From Tenrec ecaudatus (lineage: Eukaryota > Chordata > Mammalia > Afrosoricida > Tenrecidae): a stretch of 64,000 bases of DNA. Every line of letters starts with the position of its first letter. Positions within the stretch are counted from its first letter, which is position 1. The notes under the pieces are model-generated. The model searched no databases. It was not told where the DNA came from and worked only from the letters and a program-made list of their open reading frames with translations. A program made the position numbers and the translations under genes. The stretch is taken from NCBI RefSeq assembly GCF_050624435.1, contig NC_134535.1, positions 73,838,494 through 73,902,493 on the forward strand. Reading direction: 5' to 3'. Below are positions 1 through 10,509 of the stretch, in pieces.

Positions 1-145
1 AGCACATTTGTACATTCATTGCCCTCATCATCCTCAAAACATTTGCTCTCCACCCAAGCCCCTGGCATCAGGTCCTCATTTTTTCCCTCCCTCCCCGCTC
101 CTCCCTCCCTGAGGCCTTGATAATTTATAAATTATTAATACTTAA
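1..145 (-). mobile_element. Family A retroelement, 3'-terminal fragment cut by window edge
   Basis: This is the reverse complement of the 3' end of the repeat family that dominates the window (family A). It carries the diagnostic run of pyrimidine blocks followed by the AT-rich string around 118-145. It lies in OS9 intron 5, and its terminal tail is outside the window. Family A is not assigned to a named family here; its 5' truncations, A-rich tails and target-site duplications make it LINE-like. Confidence 0.7.
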
Positions 146-665
146 CACTATCATTATAAGGAAAAGAAAAGGCAATGTGGCTTACACACCAAAAGACAAC
201 ACTCTGATGACCACAAGGAGGCTGGGGACGGGGGTGGGGGTGGGTGGGGGGGGAGGACAGGTAGAGGGGAGGGATAGGATACTGAGGAGAGAGGGGGAGG
301 ATAGGGCCTGGGGGGGAGAAAGAGAACCACATATATCGAGGGTTTAACAGGATACTGTTGTTGATTTCACTTCTTAAGATGGGCTGTGTAAATATATACA
401 GTCTGTGTCTTTGAAAACCAAAACCAAAAATAAAAATTCCTCCAGATTCCTTATCCCTCAAATCTAAATAATGGTCTGAGTGGCTATTTAAAAAAGAAAA
501 GAAAAATTAATTACCTTATACCCCAGGGGAATTATTTATAATGTTCTCTACCATAAAATGGGAATAATGATGCCTCTGAAATAAATCAGAGACATAGATA
601 AATCTAGATATATGAGTGGATTTGGGCTCACACTTAATTCTAACCCCACTCTAAGAACTATTAGT
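146..665. other. OS9 intron 5, no gene seen; G-rich tract
   Basis: No exon or recognised gene. About 219-320 is a purine-rich, G-run tract with several runs of four or more G, compatible with G-quadruplex formation on the plus strand, which is the OS9 template strand. Around 550-575 there is a short MIR-like string, too short to call. Confidence 0.4.
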
Positions 666-905
666 TCCTGCAACACGGCCCTGCTCGATGCTCACCCTCA
701 CGAAGAGATCGCTGAGGACGTGGGTGCTTGAGCAAAGTTTGGTAAAGAAACCAGATGGTGTCCGGCTATCAGAAAGAATAGTGTCTGGGATCTTAAAGCC
801 TTGTCTTCAGAAAAACAGCCATCCAAGGGAGGCATCAACTATCCTCATGGAAGAAGCAGATCAACCTGTATGATCCAAGGATTGTGAATAATATAATCCA
901 TCTCT
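666..905 (+). mobile_element. Family A fragment (internal part, diverged)
   Basis: It matches the internal block of family A that elsewhere reads as bad-matching copies of the 'Gcttgaaggtaaacaagc' region, but with many substitutions, so it is an old copy. The plus strand is the poly(A) orientation. No terminal tail or target-site duplication was found. Confidence 0.5.
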
Positions 906-1529
906 AAAGGAGGGAATGGTTTCAGAGTTTACATTGTGAACGTGGCATTCCAAAGGCTGTGGGTGACCGTGGAAGTCCAAAATCCATTTGCAGGGCCACA
1001 TGGAGTAAGTTTCCGGCGACTCCCCTGTGCCCAGTCAAGGGGTGGGAGTGCCCTTGCTATGGAATAGAGAGCATTGTAAAGTCCATTACGGCAGAGGCAG
1101 AGCCGTGAACATATTCACATCCCATCATTTTATCTCCCTTTTGACCTATTTCAAAGTCGTTTTGGTTTTCAATATTTCTGCTTTCTCTTTAATTGGGGGT
1201 TTTCTACGTTATGTCTACTCATTGATGCTGGGCTTTTTTGTGTTTTTGCTTGCTCGGTATGATTTTGTATAATTGTTTTTGTTTGTATGACTTTCTGTAT
1301 ACGAAATGCAGGACAGCTACATCTATAGAGGAAAATACTGGACAGGGGCATAGCAGGGGAGATGGGGGAAATGGGGGGCTGACGAGTATGAGAAGAAACT
1401 TCTGAAATTGATTCTAGTGATGAGTCCACAATTCTTAATATGAGTAAACAAATAAATTGGATGACAAGTGAAGTATATGCTGATAAAATTATTATATTAA
1501 ATAACAAATTTTAAAAATTAAATGATATC
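906..1529. other. OS9 intron 5, unassigned
   Basis: No conserved coding sequence on either strand. The composition is AT-rich towards 1450-1510. It could be a very diverged continuation of the family A copy to its left, but I cannot align it by eye. Confidence 0.3.
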
Positions 1530-1680
1530 ATCATTCTGGTTAAACTACTTCAGTGGCTTCCCCCTGTCTCTGAGGATGTCCAAGCCCCTCCACACAGCTA
1601 CAGAGCCCAAGACTCGTCTCCTACCAACTGCCTAGCCTCACCACGCACACTCTCCTTTCCCACGAGTCTCTCACTGAGAA
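1530..1680 (-). mobile_element. Probable L2 LINE 3' fragment
   Basis: The wording of this stretch (a 'cagtggcttccccctgtctc'-type block followed by CTC/CCT-rich sequence) is typical of the reverse complement of the old L2 LINE 3' end. It is short and diverged, so the call is tentative. The following 1685-2110 is C-rich intronic sequence with no recognised gene. Confidence 0.35.
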
Positions 1681-2109
1681 TCAGGTGAGGGTTTACATTT
1701 CAGACAAGCACTTTAGTCAACAGTTCAAAGCACTCATCACACCCCCACCCAGTGTCCTACCCCACCCTCCATCCCAAATTTCTCTTTCCCTTCTTGTGGA
1801 CTTCTACCCACCCCATCCCCAAACTCAACACCTGCCGACCTTGGCTTCACCTTCCCTCCCACTCTCCCCTGCCTCACCCACCCTCTCAAGTCTGCCACTG
1901 GCCGCAAGAGTAGCTGGAGCCCTGCCCTGCTGTGTTCTGACACACTTCTCTAAGGATAGGAAGCGAGACAAAGACGTGCATACCAAAGGGACACACTGTC
2001 ATGTTCCCTCCATGCCTTGCCTCAAGGGACACTGCCATGCACTGACCTGGGATCCACACAAAGCCGCACCCATCAGCCTGGGATCTTCCTGCCTTCTGCA
2101 TCACTGCAT

Positions 2110-2295
2110 GTGGCTGCGTGAGTCTGAAGAGGGACTTAGAGACTAGAATGGGACTTATGGACTTGAGTTAGACTAGGCTGGGAGGCTTTCTTGATATATA
2201 ATTGCTTCTTGGTAGAAAGCTCTTTCTTACACATATATAAGTGTCACTGGATTTCTTTCTCTAGCCAACCCAGTCGACCACATCGCTGAAGAAGA
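2110..2295 (+). mobile_element. LTR-like repeat (family B), 3' part
   Basis: It shares its last ~150 bp with copies near 34.70-35.11 kb and (reversed) 46.17-46.35 kb: a stretch of short colour-word-like GGACTTATGG motifs, an ATATA segment, then a 'tttctctag' end. It is an old fossil fragment. LTR origin is likely from the end pattern, but the family is not established. Confidence 0.4.
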
Positions 2296-3200
2296 CAAAG
2301 TGTTATAATGAAATAGGCACAAACCTGGAATTGGAAATCCAAGAGTGAAGAACACACAGCATGTTACTGAAAGAACCAAAGAAAAATTCACGCCTAAAGT
2401 TGTTAACACTGAAAGAGTCTATGGACAAAATACTGACTGATGCGAATTTCAAAAGAAGTGTCAATAGACTCTGGAAGGAACACACAGAGTCATTGTCCAA
2501 AAACATTGGTTGACAGTCATCATGAACCAGTGGCGCTGAAGGAAGAAGTCCAAGACTCTATAGGCATTAGGCAAACACGGCTCCAGGAATCAGCTGCACC
2601 CATCTGAAATGTGCCAACAAACTAATGCAGCCCTGGAACACTGGGCGGCGAGCTACCTGGCCAACTGCCTGCGAGAGCCCCATAGGCATGCCCTTTCCAC
2701 AGAAAGGTGACCCAACCGGCTGTGGAAACAAACTGTCCCCAAATACCATAATGTCCCATGCAAGGAAGAATGTGCTTGCTTAAGCGAAGAGAACGTGAAG
2801 CATTTGCTGATGAAATCAAAGACGACAGCGTCCAGGGTGGATCACAACTCCATGCGAAGAAAAATAAAACCCTCCTGTCTGAACGAGGACACAACATCAT
2901 GATGAGTGGAGGAAAGTTTAAAGGCCAGGCTTGCCGTCTACTTGTATCCACAAACAATGCTCACAGGAACGGCGGTCGAGAAACGAAATGATATAGTGCA
3001 CTGAGCAAGTCTGCCGCCTGAGAGCTCTTTACAAAGGGAGCAAAGAACATGCGGCCGGGACATGGTGGCGCCTGAGCCCTTGATGGCATTTCAACCGCCT
3101 CACGTCGATGGGACAGTTGGACAATGTACGGACGCCCGAAGAAGGGAAGCATCTACGTTATGGTGCGGTGTGACAGGGGAGGTTGTCCAGGAGGGCGGCG
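2296..3200 (+). mobile_element. RTE-type LINE fragment
   Basis: The translated pieces resemble the reverse-transcriptase ORF of RTE (BovB-like) LINEs in plus orientation, for example the LLM/ADEIKDDS-like stretch near 2790-2830 that corresponds to the segment just after the YADD motif in RTE elements. The reading frame is interrupted repeatedly. It is an old, inactive copy in OS9 intron 5. Confidence 0.5.
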
Positions 3201-4478
3201 GGTGGGGGGGGGGGGTGTTAATTACAGAGAGTACAAGAAAGAGGCAAATGTTCTAACACTGACTGCGCAAGTCTTCTTGAGATGGATGACTGAGCTATTG
3301 AATTGTAGGCTAGGTGGATTATATCCCCATAAAACAGTCTTCACATTTAAATAAATGATGGTGTTGGTAAAGAAGCAGAGTAGCAAACAGATCATCTCAG
3401 CGCCAGTACAGTCGGGATGCTCTTAGGAACAGAGGGCGGGGAGGCCTGGGCTCAGGAACTTTGGGCACGCGACCAGGAGAGGCAAGTCCCTGGAGAAGGA
3501 CCTCGAGTCGAGGGTGAGGGAAAAGGAGGAAGATGCTCAACAAGATGAATCGACACAATGGCTGTGAAAATGGGCCAAAGCAGGACACTGGTTGTGAGGA
3601 GGGCCCAGGGCAGGGCGGTGTTTCATTCTGTTGTATAGCGGGTGGAAGCCCACTCACAGACACCCAACAAAAGCAAACCCACTCCCCACTTTGGAAAATG
3701 CCAATTCCATCCTTCCAGGGGCTCAAGTGAAAAACCGTTAACTCTACCATGTCTATGGTTTTTGTCCATCACCATAGCTGACTTATGACCCACGCACGCC
3801 ACAGCCAATCTTTCAACAAATCCTACTGGCTCTACCCTAACAACACTCTTCCCCCGCTTTCGGAAAGTTTCCCTTATTCCACCAAAAACTTACATTAGTA
3901 GCCATTTTCACAAATCAAGAGAAATCTGAAGAGGACTGTTGCCTTTACTAAAAAAAAAAAAAAAGAAGGCACAAAGCAAAACTCACATTCAACATTTGTT
4001 TCGCACCCGCCAGTAAGGAGGCAGCGCTCGTTCTGAGCAGCATCCAGTTGCCATAGCTCTGAGCCGTGTCTGCGAACACTGCTTCTGTGCTTTTAGCTTT
4101 TAGGAGTTCTGATATGGAAATTTAGAAGGGGGGGAGTGTTCTGAGAGTACTGAAAAAAAGAATCCCATACAAAGGAAGAGCCCTTGCTTCTTTTCTTGAG
4201 TCATTCAGCTTCCAGAAGGTGCCACCGCAAGGCGCTGCTACGTTTGGATAGTGGGGGAAACCTACATGAACGGGCTTCCGAAAGTCCATAGAGAAACGGA
4301 ATGGAAAGACAATGGAATCTTTCCATGAACATTTGCTATGAGTCAAAATCGCCGCCATGCCAGGCGGGCTTTCACATATGCAGAACACCCTCTTTTCACC
4401 GCTTCCCCGGCGTCACCCTGGTGTGTGCTGGGGCACTTGGGAAGAAGGCGCAAGGGCTGGAGGTGCTCCAGGACCAGG
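3201..4478. other. OS9 intron 5, unassigned
   Basis: No OS9 exon was found. 3220-3355 looks like an old LINE 3' end (AATAAA-type string near 3350). 3400-3740 has short open frames on both strands with no recognisable protein. A short A-run lies at 3950-3964. Confidence 0.4.
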
Positions 4479-4650
4479 CAGAGTTGACCAAGAGGCTTTT
4501 AGAAGGAAGTGTCCTTTTTATCTCACATTTCCTCCCGCACCTCCATCTCTGCTTATCCCTTACTCCAAGGGATAAAGTTAACCCTGCTCGGTCTCTCTAA
4601 AAAAGATAGGCTGGATGAACAATCTGGAGGAGAAAACAACGGGACTGACA
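4479..4650. repeat. 172-bp local duplicate of 6890-7061
   Basis: This block aligns without gaps to 6890-7061 with 7 mismatches by my count (about 96% identity). Its right-hand 61 bp is the 5' start of the family A insertion at 7001, while its left part is the non-repeat flank of that insertion. It therefore copies an insertion junction. It lies in OS9 intron 5, whereas the other copy lies in intron 2. Confidence 0.85.
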
Positions 4651-4784
4651 AGTGCTTCAGGAGCCAGCTCACACCACCTCTCTGGAGCTTGACGTGAACA
4701 TTTTCAGAAGTTGTGCTAGCCGGTTGACGTCACACTTATCACTTGAAACTGGCCATGGGGGGTGGGGGTATTTCTGCCAGGAAA

Positions 4785-5000
4785 CCAAAAAAGCCCACCT
4801 CCCTGCCATCAAGTCAATTCCAACTTATAGAGATCCTGTAGGACAGGGTAGAACTGCCCCTGTGAGTTTCTGAGACTGTAACTGCTTACTGCAGAAAAAA
4901 GCCCATCTTTCTTCCACAGGGCAGCTGGTGGTTTCGAACTGCGGGCTCTACAGTTAGAAGCCCAACACAGAACCCCTCTGCCCTAGGGCTCCTCGTTTCC
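4785..5000 (-). mobile_element. AfroSINE (reverse orientation)
   Basis: It reads as the reverse complement of the AfroSINE consensus: the GGACAGGGTAGAACTGCCCC block, a variable middle, then the tRNA-like head ending in AGGGCTCC. Near full length. The following 5001-5809 is OS9 intron 5 with no other feature recognised. Confidence 0.8.
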
Positions 5001-5809
5001 ACCACAGAGACTGGCAAACACAAAAAACTCAAGGGTTTTCTTCCATAGCAACCTGGGTATGTAACAACCAATTGCCAGCAAAATACCTCAGGCAGGTGGC
5101 ACATGGTTCTCTAAAGGTGTGGGTGGGTTGTGAACACACGTTAGGGCCATCTGAACAACTCGAATCAACAGACACCTGCCTCCCACCCAACTCAGGGATG
5201 GGGGATCGGGCCATTTGTTAGGAGGATGTTGGCAATGATGCAAGTGGGAAATGAGAGGACCAACCACGGGGCCGGGGAGGGGAGAAGAAAGGAGGAGGTG
5301 ACATGCAAGGGCTTCGTTACTTACTCTCAGGAACCTAGACTCTTTCATATTATTTACACTTTAAAACCATACTCAGTTCTGAGCTTAGCAAAAGCTAACA
5401 CCTGACTTCCCCTCTAGATAGCATGAGAGCAGGGGCCTCCGCTTGCTCTCCAGTGTGCCCAGAGCCACGGCCAGGATTTATACCCAGGAAGAGCTCACAG
5501 AAGAGTCACCAAGTGAAGCCAGGGAGGGCAACATGAAGGAGAAAGGAGCGTCAAAGAGGGCCCACAGGTGACACACAGGGGTGTCAAAGAGGGCCCACAG
5601 AAGAAGCGTGGAGGAAAGAGTGTGTGGTGTTAGGGATGCCGAGGGAAGGCCGGGCCAGAGAAAAATGCTGACTTGAAGCTCCTTTGGGCATCCCCGCAGC
5701 GACAGCCAGTGGACAGCTGGAAATGTCTCTCTGGGAGAGACCCTGCTCTCTTCCATTAGACTTTGAATAGTCCCTGAGGGAATGCCAACCTTCTGCCCTC
5801 CAAACTCAC

Positions 5810-8800
5810 CCGAACCTCAGCCTCCCGGGGCCTGCCGTTGAGGTCACACCTGGAGCCGTTCCCATAGGTCTGGCTGTGGTAGCGCTTCAGGCGGTGTTGC
5901 TTAGAGGCCTGTGAGGGCAGCACAGGAGAAAGGGAGATGAGAGCAAGGAGGAAGGATGGCACGGAGTCCCCACCGGGGCCTTAAGAGACTTTGGGAATCC
6001 AAGCTCAGCGTCCTTTGCCTTCACCCAGAAACCATGCCAGCCAATTATAACCCTAACCCAGGACAGTTAGGCTGCACCCAAGACCCCTCCCCTCCCACCC
6101 CCCACAGCTACAACCTTGGCTGTTTCATCATCCCAGTCGAAGGCCGATTGGTAGTAACCAAGGTAGAGGACTTCACCTTTGATCTCGGAATCTGCAAGAG
6201 GAAGCACAAGTTGAGCACCATTCCTTTCTCCTGAGAGAACCGGGAGGGAAGTAGGCCGGGGAGTCAGGTCACTTCCCATGCCTGACCTTAGCTGAGGGCT
6301 TAGGGAGAATTAGGGGGGAGTCACCTTCCATGTGGTACTGCTGGATGTGGCGCCCATAGCAGAATTCATATGTCCACCAGTCCTTGGTCTTGCCATTGAA
6401 ACAAAACAAAGAAAGGGCAATGAGGGATGGAAAAGGGATGTGTCTCCCAGGGACCAGCATCTCTCCTGAGACACACCTCTCATCTCTTTCCCATGGCCGC
6501 TCGGTTCTCCTGGCTCAATCCAGAGAGAGTATTGTTTCCTTCTATAACTTGGGGTGACACCTCTGTGATCTTTCTGCTCCTCCTTGAAGCACTCAGACCA
6601 GGAAAACACGGGAGACCCCAACCTCGCACAGTAAAGTAGGCATCTACAACATTCCGAGTACTGATCAAGACATGGGGGGGTAACTACAGCTGTGACCAAG
6701 ATGAATTCCCTGGAATTCATGAAACGCACGTATATTCTAGTGCAGGTGATCAGACCAAAAATAAAGAGCAAAACGGGCGATCCAGGTAACAGGATGATTT
6801 CAGAAACAAAAGGGTGGAGGGAAAGTGCTAGGATGAAAATAAAATAGATTCATGGGACAGCAAGTGCCAGGGGCAGGCAGTGATTTTGCCAGAGTTCACC
6901 CAGAGGCTTTTAGAAGGAAGTGTCCTTTCTATCGCACATTTCCTCCCGCACCTCCGTCTCTGCTTATCCCTTACTCCGAGGGATAAAGTTAACCCTGCTC
7001 GGTCTGTCTAAAAAAGATAGGCTGGATGAACAATCTGGAGGAGAAAACAACGGGACTGACAGTTCCAGGGGGACATGGACAGGGGGAGGCGGGGGAAATG
7101 AAGTGGTGTTAACAAACCCAGGGACAAGGGAACAACAAGTGATCCAAATTGGTAGTGAGGAGGGTGTGGGAGTCCTGGTAGAGCATGATCAAGGGTAATG
7201 TAACCAAGAGGAATTGCTGAAACCCTGGTGGGGACTGAGCATAATAGTGGGACAGGAGGAAGGTCAAGGGAAATAGAGGAAAGAACTGGGACGCAAAGGG
7301 CATTTATAGAGGTCTAGATAAAGACATGTACATATGCAAATATAATTATGTATGAGGATGGGGAAATTGATTTATGTGCATATATTTATAGGTTTAGTAT
7401 TAAGGTGGCATTGGGCCTCCACTTAAGTACTCCCTCAATGCAAGAATACTTTCTTCTATTAAATTGGCCTTCTATGATGCTCACCTTCCCAACACAATGG
7501 CTGAAGACAAAGCGGGTGAATAAGCAAATGTGGTGAAGAAAGCTGATGGTGGCCAGCTATCAAAAGATATAGCGTCTGGGGTCTTAAAGACTTGAAGGTA
7601 AACAAGCGGCCATCTAGCTCAGAAACAACAAAGCCCACATGGAAAAAGCACCCCAGCCTGTGTGATCATGAGGTGCTGAAGGGATCAATTATTAGGCATC
7701 AAAGAAAGAAAAATCATATCATTGTGTGCTCACCTCCACAATACAATCGCTGAAGACAAATGGGTGCATAAGCAAATGTGGCAAAGAAAACAGATGATGC
7801 CCGGCTATCAAAAGATATAGTGTCTGGAGTCTTAAAGGCTTGAAGATAAATAAGCGGCCATCTAGCTCAGAAGCAACAAAGCCCTCATGGAAGAAGCACA
7901 CCAGCCTGTGCGATCACGAGGTGTGGAAGGGATCAGGTATCAGGCATCATCAGAACAAAAAATTTTACCATAGTGAATGAGGAGGGGTGGGTGCAGAGTG
8001 AAGACCCAAAGCCCATTTGTTGGCCACTGGACATCCCCTTACAGAAGGGTCTCGGGGAGGAGATGAGCCAGTCAGGGTGTGATGTAGCAATGATGAAACA
8101 TACAACTTTCCTCTAGTTCCTAAATGCTTCCCCCCCCCCACTATCATGATCCAAATTCTCCCTTGCAAGTCTGGCTAGACCAGAGTATGTACACTGGTAC
8201 AGACAGGAACTGGAAACACAGGTTTCCAGGATAGATGATCCCTTCAGGACCAGTGGTGTGAGTGCGATACTAGGAGGGTAGAGGTAGGGTGGGTTGGAAA
8301 GAGGGAACCGATTACAAGGATCTATATGTGACCTCCTTCCTTGGGGACGGACAACAGAAAAGTGGGTAAAGGGAGACACTGGACAGGGCAAGATATGACA
8401 AAATAATAATTTATAAATTATCTAGGGTTCATGAGGGAAGGTGTATGGGGAGGGAGGGGAAAAAATAAGGAGCTGATACCAGGGGCTTAAGTGGAGAGCA
8501 AATGTTTTGAGAATTATGAGGGTAATGAATGTACAGATGTGCTATACACAATTGCTGTATGTATGGATTGTGATAAGACTTGTATGATCCTCTAATAAAA
8601 CAATTGAAATTATATATTTTAAAGTTAACCCTGCTCTACACAGGGCAGAGTCACATGGGCGGCTGCTGGATTCTCTGCACCTTTCCTGTCTGTCTCACAC
8701 TGCGGCTCCTCCGTGGCCTGCTTCACTCCTACAGGTCCTCTAGATCCTGCTTGTTCACCAGCACTCTGGGTCTCAGGGGCTCCGCTACTTTGCAAGTCCT

Positions 8801-9595
8801 GTCTCCTCCATTCCAGCCCCGTTTACCTTTAGCAGGCAAGGGGCATTTTTCATCGGGCTCAACAACTCAGGGATCCCAGGCCCTTGGTAAGCAGGTGTCT
8901 CCTCCTCCCTTTCACGCTGGAAGTGAATGGCTCCGGCTGGCAGGCGACACTCATAGCGCTGTTTGTACTTGGAGGAGACAATCACCACGTCGGAAGCCTG
9001 GCTCTGGGGGAGAAAAAGGGGGGGCGTCGGGGAGCAGGGAGGCAAGAAGAGGCTGGGATCAGGGAGAACAACGAGATCCCTCTTCAGACCCTGGGGAAGA
9101 GCACAGCTGGGGACGGCAGCACCCACAAGGGCCCCAGCTGTGTCCGCCGGGTGCGGGGTGGGGGCAGAACACGCCCACTTCTCCACGGGGCGGAGTCTCG
9201 GTATTGAACAGGAACTGGGGCTGGGAAGCGGACGGCGGGAAGCGCCATCCTCCCAGCCCCCGGCCCCAAGAGACTGGGGCTCGGACTGTGATTGCGAAGT
9301 CACCGTCAACCCCCGATCTGGTCTTCTCGATCCCCCTGAGGCTTTTACCCCCGGCCCTGCAGCTGCCTGCTTCTCTACCTTTTCCCCTTTCGCCTTCGGT
9401 CCCGGACCCTCACCCTTCCCTCCGCCGCCTCACCTGCCCTCCCAGGACCGGCAAAGGCAGGATCTCGATCCCGTAACGCATCTCACTCAGTTCCTCCAGG
9501 TTCAAGCTCCCCACAGCGTCGGTGACATGTGCAGGTAACAGGAGCCCCAGAAGCAGCAGCCGGACTAGACTGGACAGCAGCGTTTCGGCCGCCAT
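5810..9595 (-). CDS. OS9: OS9 ER lectin, exons 1-5 (5' part of gene)
   Basis: OS9 binds trimmed mannose glycans on misfolded glycoproteins in the ER lumen and hands them to the SEL1L-HRD1 ubiquitin ligase for ERAD. Five coding exons are visible with consensus splice sites and matching phases: 9434-9595, 8827-9003, 6325-6388, 6115-6191 and 5810-5908, encoding residues 1-193. The start (MAAETLLSSL) is followed by a hydrophobic signal peptide to about residue 25. Exon 3 opens the MRH lectin domain and carries the tryptophan pair at 117-118 and Q130. Exon 5 carries R188 and an N-G-S sequon at N177. These are the known mannose-contact residues in human numbering. The remaining contacts (E212, Y218) and the acidic C-terminal half lie in exons beyond the left edge; no exon 6 was found in 1-5809. 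Nothing visible suggests the gene is damaged. Family A and AfroSINE insertions sit only in introns. Confidence 0.96.
6389..6889. other. OS9 intron 2, 3' part, no further feature
   Basis: Intronic sequence between exon 3 and the duplicated block at 6890. A 153-codon open frame on the minus strand here overlaps exon 3 and its intron and is not a separate gene. Confidence 0.5.
6890..7061. repeat. 172-bp local duplicate of 4479-4650 (ancestral site)
   Basis: This is the parental copy of the local duplication: it contains intron sequence, the left target-site duplication (6984-7000) and the first 61 bp of the family A element that starts at 7001. Confidence 0.85.
7001..8619 (+). mobile_element. 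Family A copy, 1,619 bp, with 17-bp target-site duplication
   Basis: The left repeat taaagttaaccctgctc at 6984-7000 recurs exactly at 8620-8636, bracketing a 5'-truncated family A copy in poly(A) orientation. It carries two copies of the ~235-bp internal unit (about 7455-7700 and 7710-7940) and ends in an AATAAA-containing tail. It sits in OS9 intron 2, antisense to the gene. Confidence 0.9.
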
Positions 9596-10460
9596 CTTTC
9601 GCTCCCCGGCTTACCTAGAGCAACTCTTTCCGCCTTAAACCTGGCAGCGGCTTCACCTCGCTCATTAGCGATGCAGCTGCTCATTGGCTGAACGTCCTGT
9701 CCCTCTTACGTACCTTATTCTCATTTGTAAACGTGGCTCTAAAACCCACGGGGGGGCGGAACGCGCGTGACCGGGAGCCAATGGCTCGCTGCACGTGATT
9801 GGCCCGCCGGCCGGGGAGGTCTCGGCCAGGGTTGGACCCGCCCCCCCCGGCCCGCGGGGCGGGGCGGTCCCCGGAGGCCGCGTTCAGCGGCTCCCTGGGC
9901 TCGTCCCCAGCTGGCAACTTTCACTGCTGACTTCTGGGCGCCGGCGTCCTATTCCACCGCACCGAGGATTTCAGCTCAAGGGGGGGTCGGCGCGACGTAC
10001 CTTCAGTTGCTCAATACCTGCTGCAGGACAATTACTGTAGAGAAATGGTTGTTACCTGCCGTCCAACCCGTACGGACTCTGGCGACCTATGTACGCGCAA
10101 CGGAACAAAACGGTGTCTAGTCCTGCGGCATCTTCGTGAAAATCAACGTTTGCGTTCATGGTTGTGTCTATTCATGAGCGTAGTGCTTCCCAATCGAGGG
10201 GCTCATCTTCCAACCCATACAATATAAGCATATAGTATACAGCTATACGCATATCCAAGTTCTCTCGGCTCTTCCCCCGCACACCGACAGCTTAGTCAGA
10301 GGATGGAGTCATCCCGCAATACAGTCATCACCACGGCCCATTGTTGAGCGATGGCTTTTGCGTCGATGCGTAACAGGGGGTGCGTGTGAAGTCACCGCGC
10401 GGGCCAGGCGGGCGGGCGGGCGGCGGGTGGGGCAGGGCGGTTTGAACAAGACGAAGACCA
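9100..10460. promoter_or_regulatory. CpG-rich OS9 promoter region, shared with MAPRE1 retrocopy
   Basis: CG dinucleotides are dense from OS9 exon 1 to the 5' leader of the retrocopy. Upstream of the OS9 start codon there are reverse CCAAT boxes (ATTGG) at 9683-9687 and 9798-9802, a forward CCAAT at 9778-9782 and an E-box CACGTG at 9792-9797. The last three are packed within 25 bp. The CCAAT and CACGT cores lie nine bases apart, which resembles but does not match the ER-stress element (CCAAT-N9-CCACG). A bidirectional role is inferred from the head-to-head arrangement; transcription start sites were not determined. 10100-10380 is less GC-rich with an isolated TATAAG near 10222. Confidence 0.65.
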
Positions 10461-10509
10461 AACCGGAGCCGGGTACGGGCACTGGACGAGGTTCAGTTGA
10501 GAGCCGAAG

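Noticed and set aside
1-5809. OS9 exon 6 in the left part of the window
   Set aside because: No minus-strand frame carries the expected continuation of the MRH domain after exon 5. Only intron and repeats are seen, so it must lie beyond the window.
8580-9538. Long plus-strand frames (298 and 191 codons) across the OS9 promoter side
   Set aside because: They run antisense over OS9 exons 1 and 2, where the minus-strand peptide matches OS9 exactly. High GC lowers stop frequency. They are shadows.
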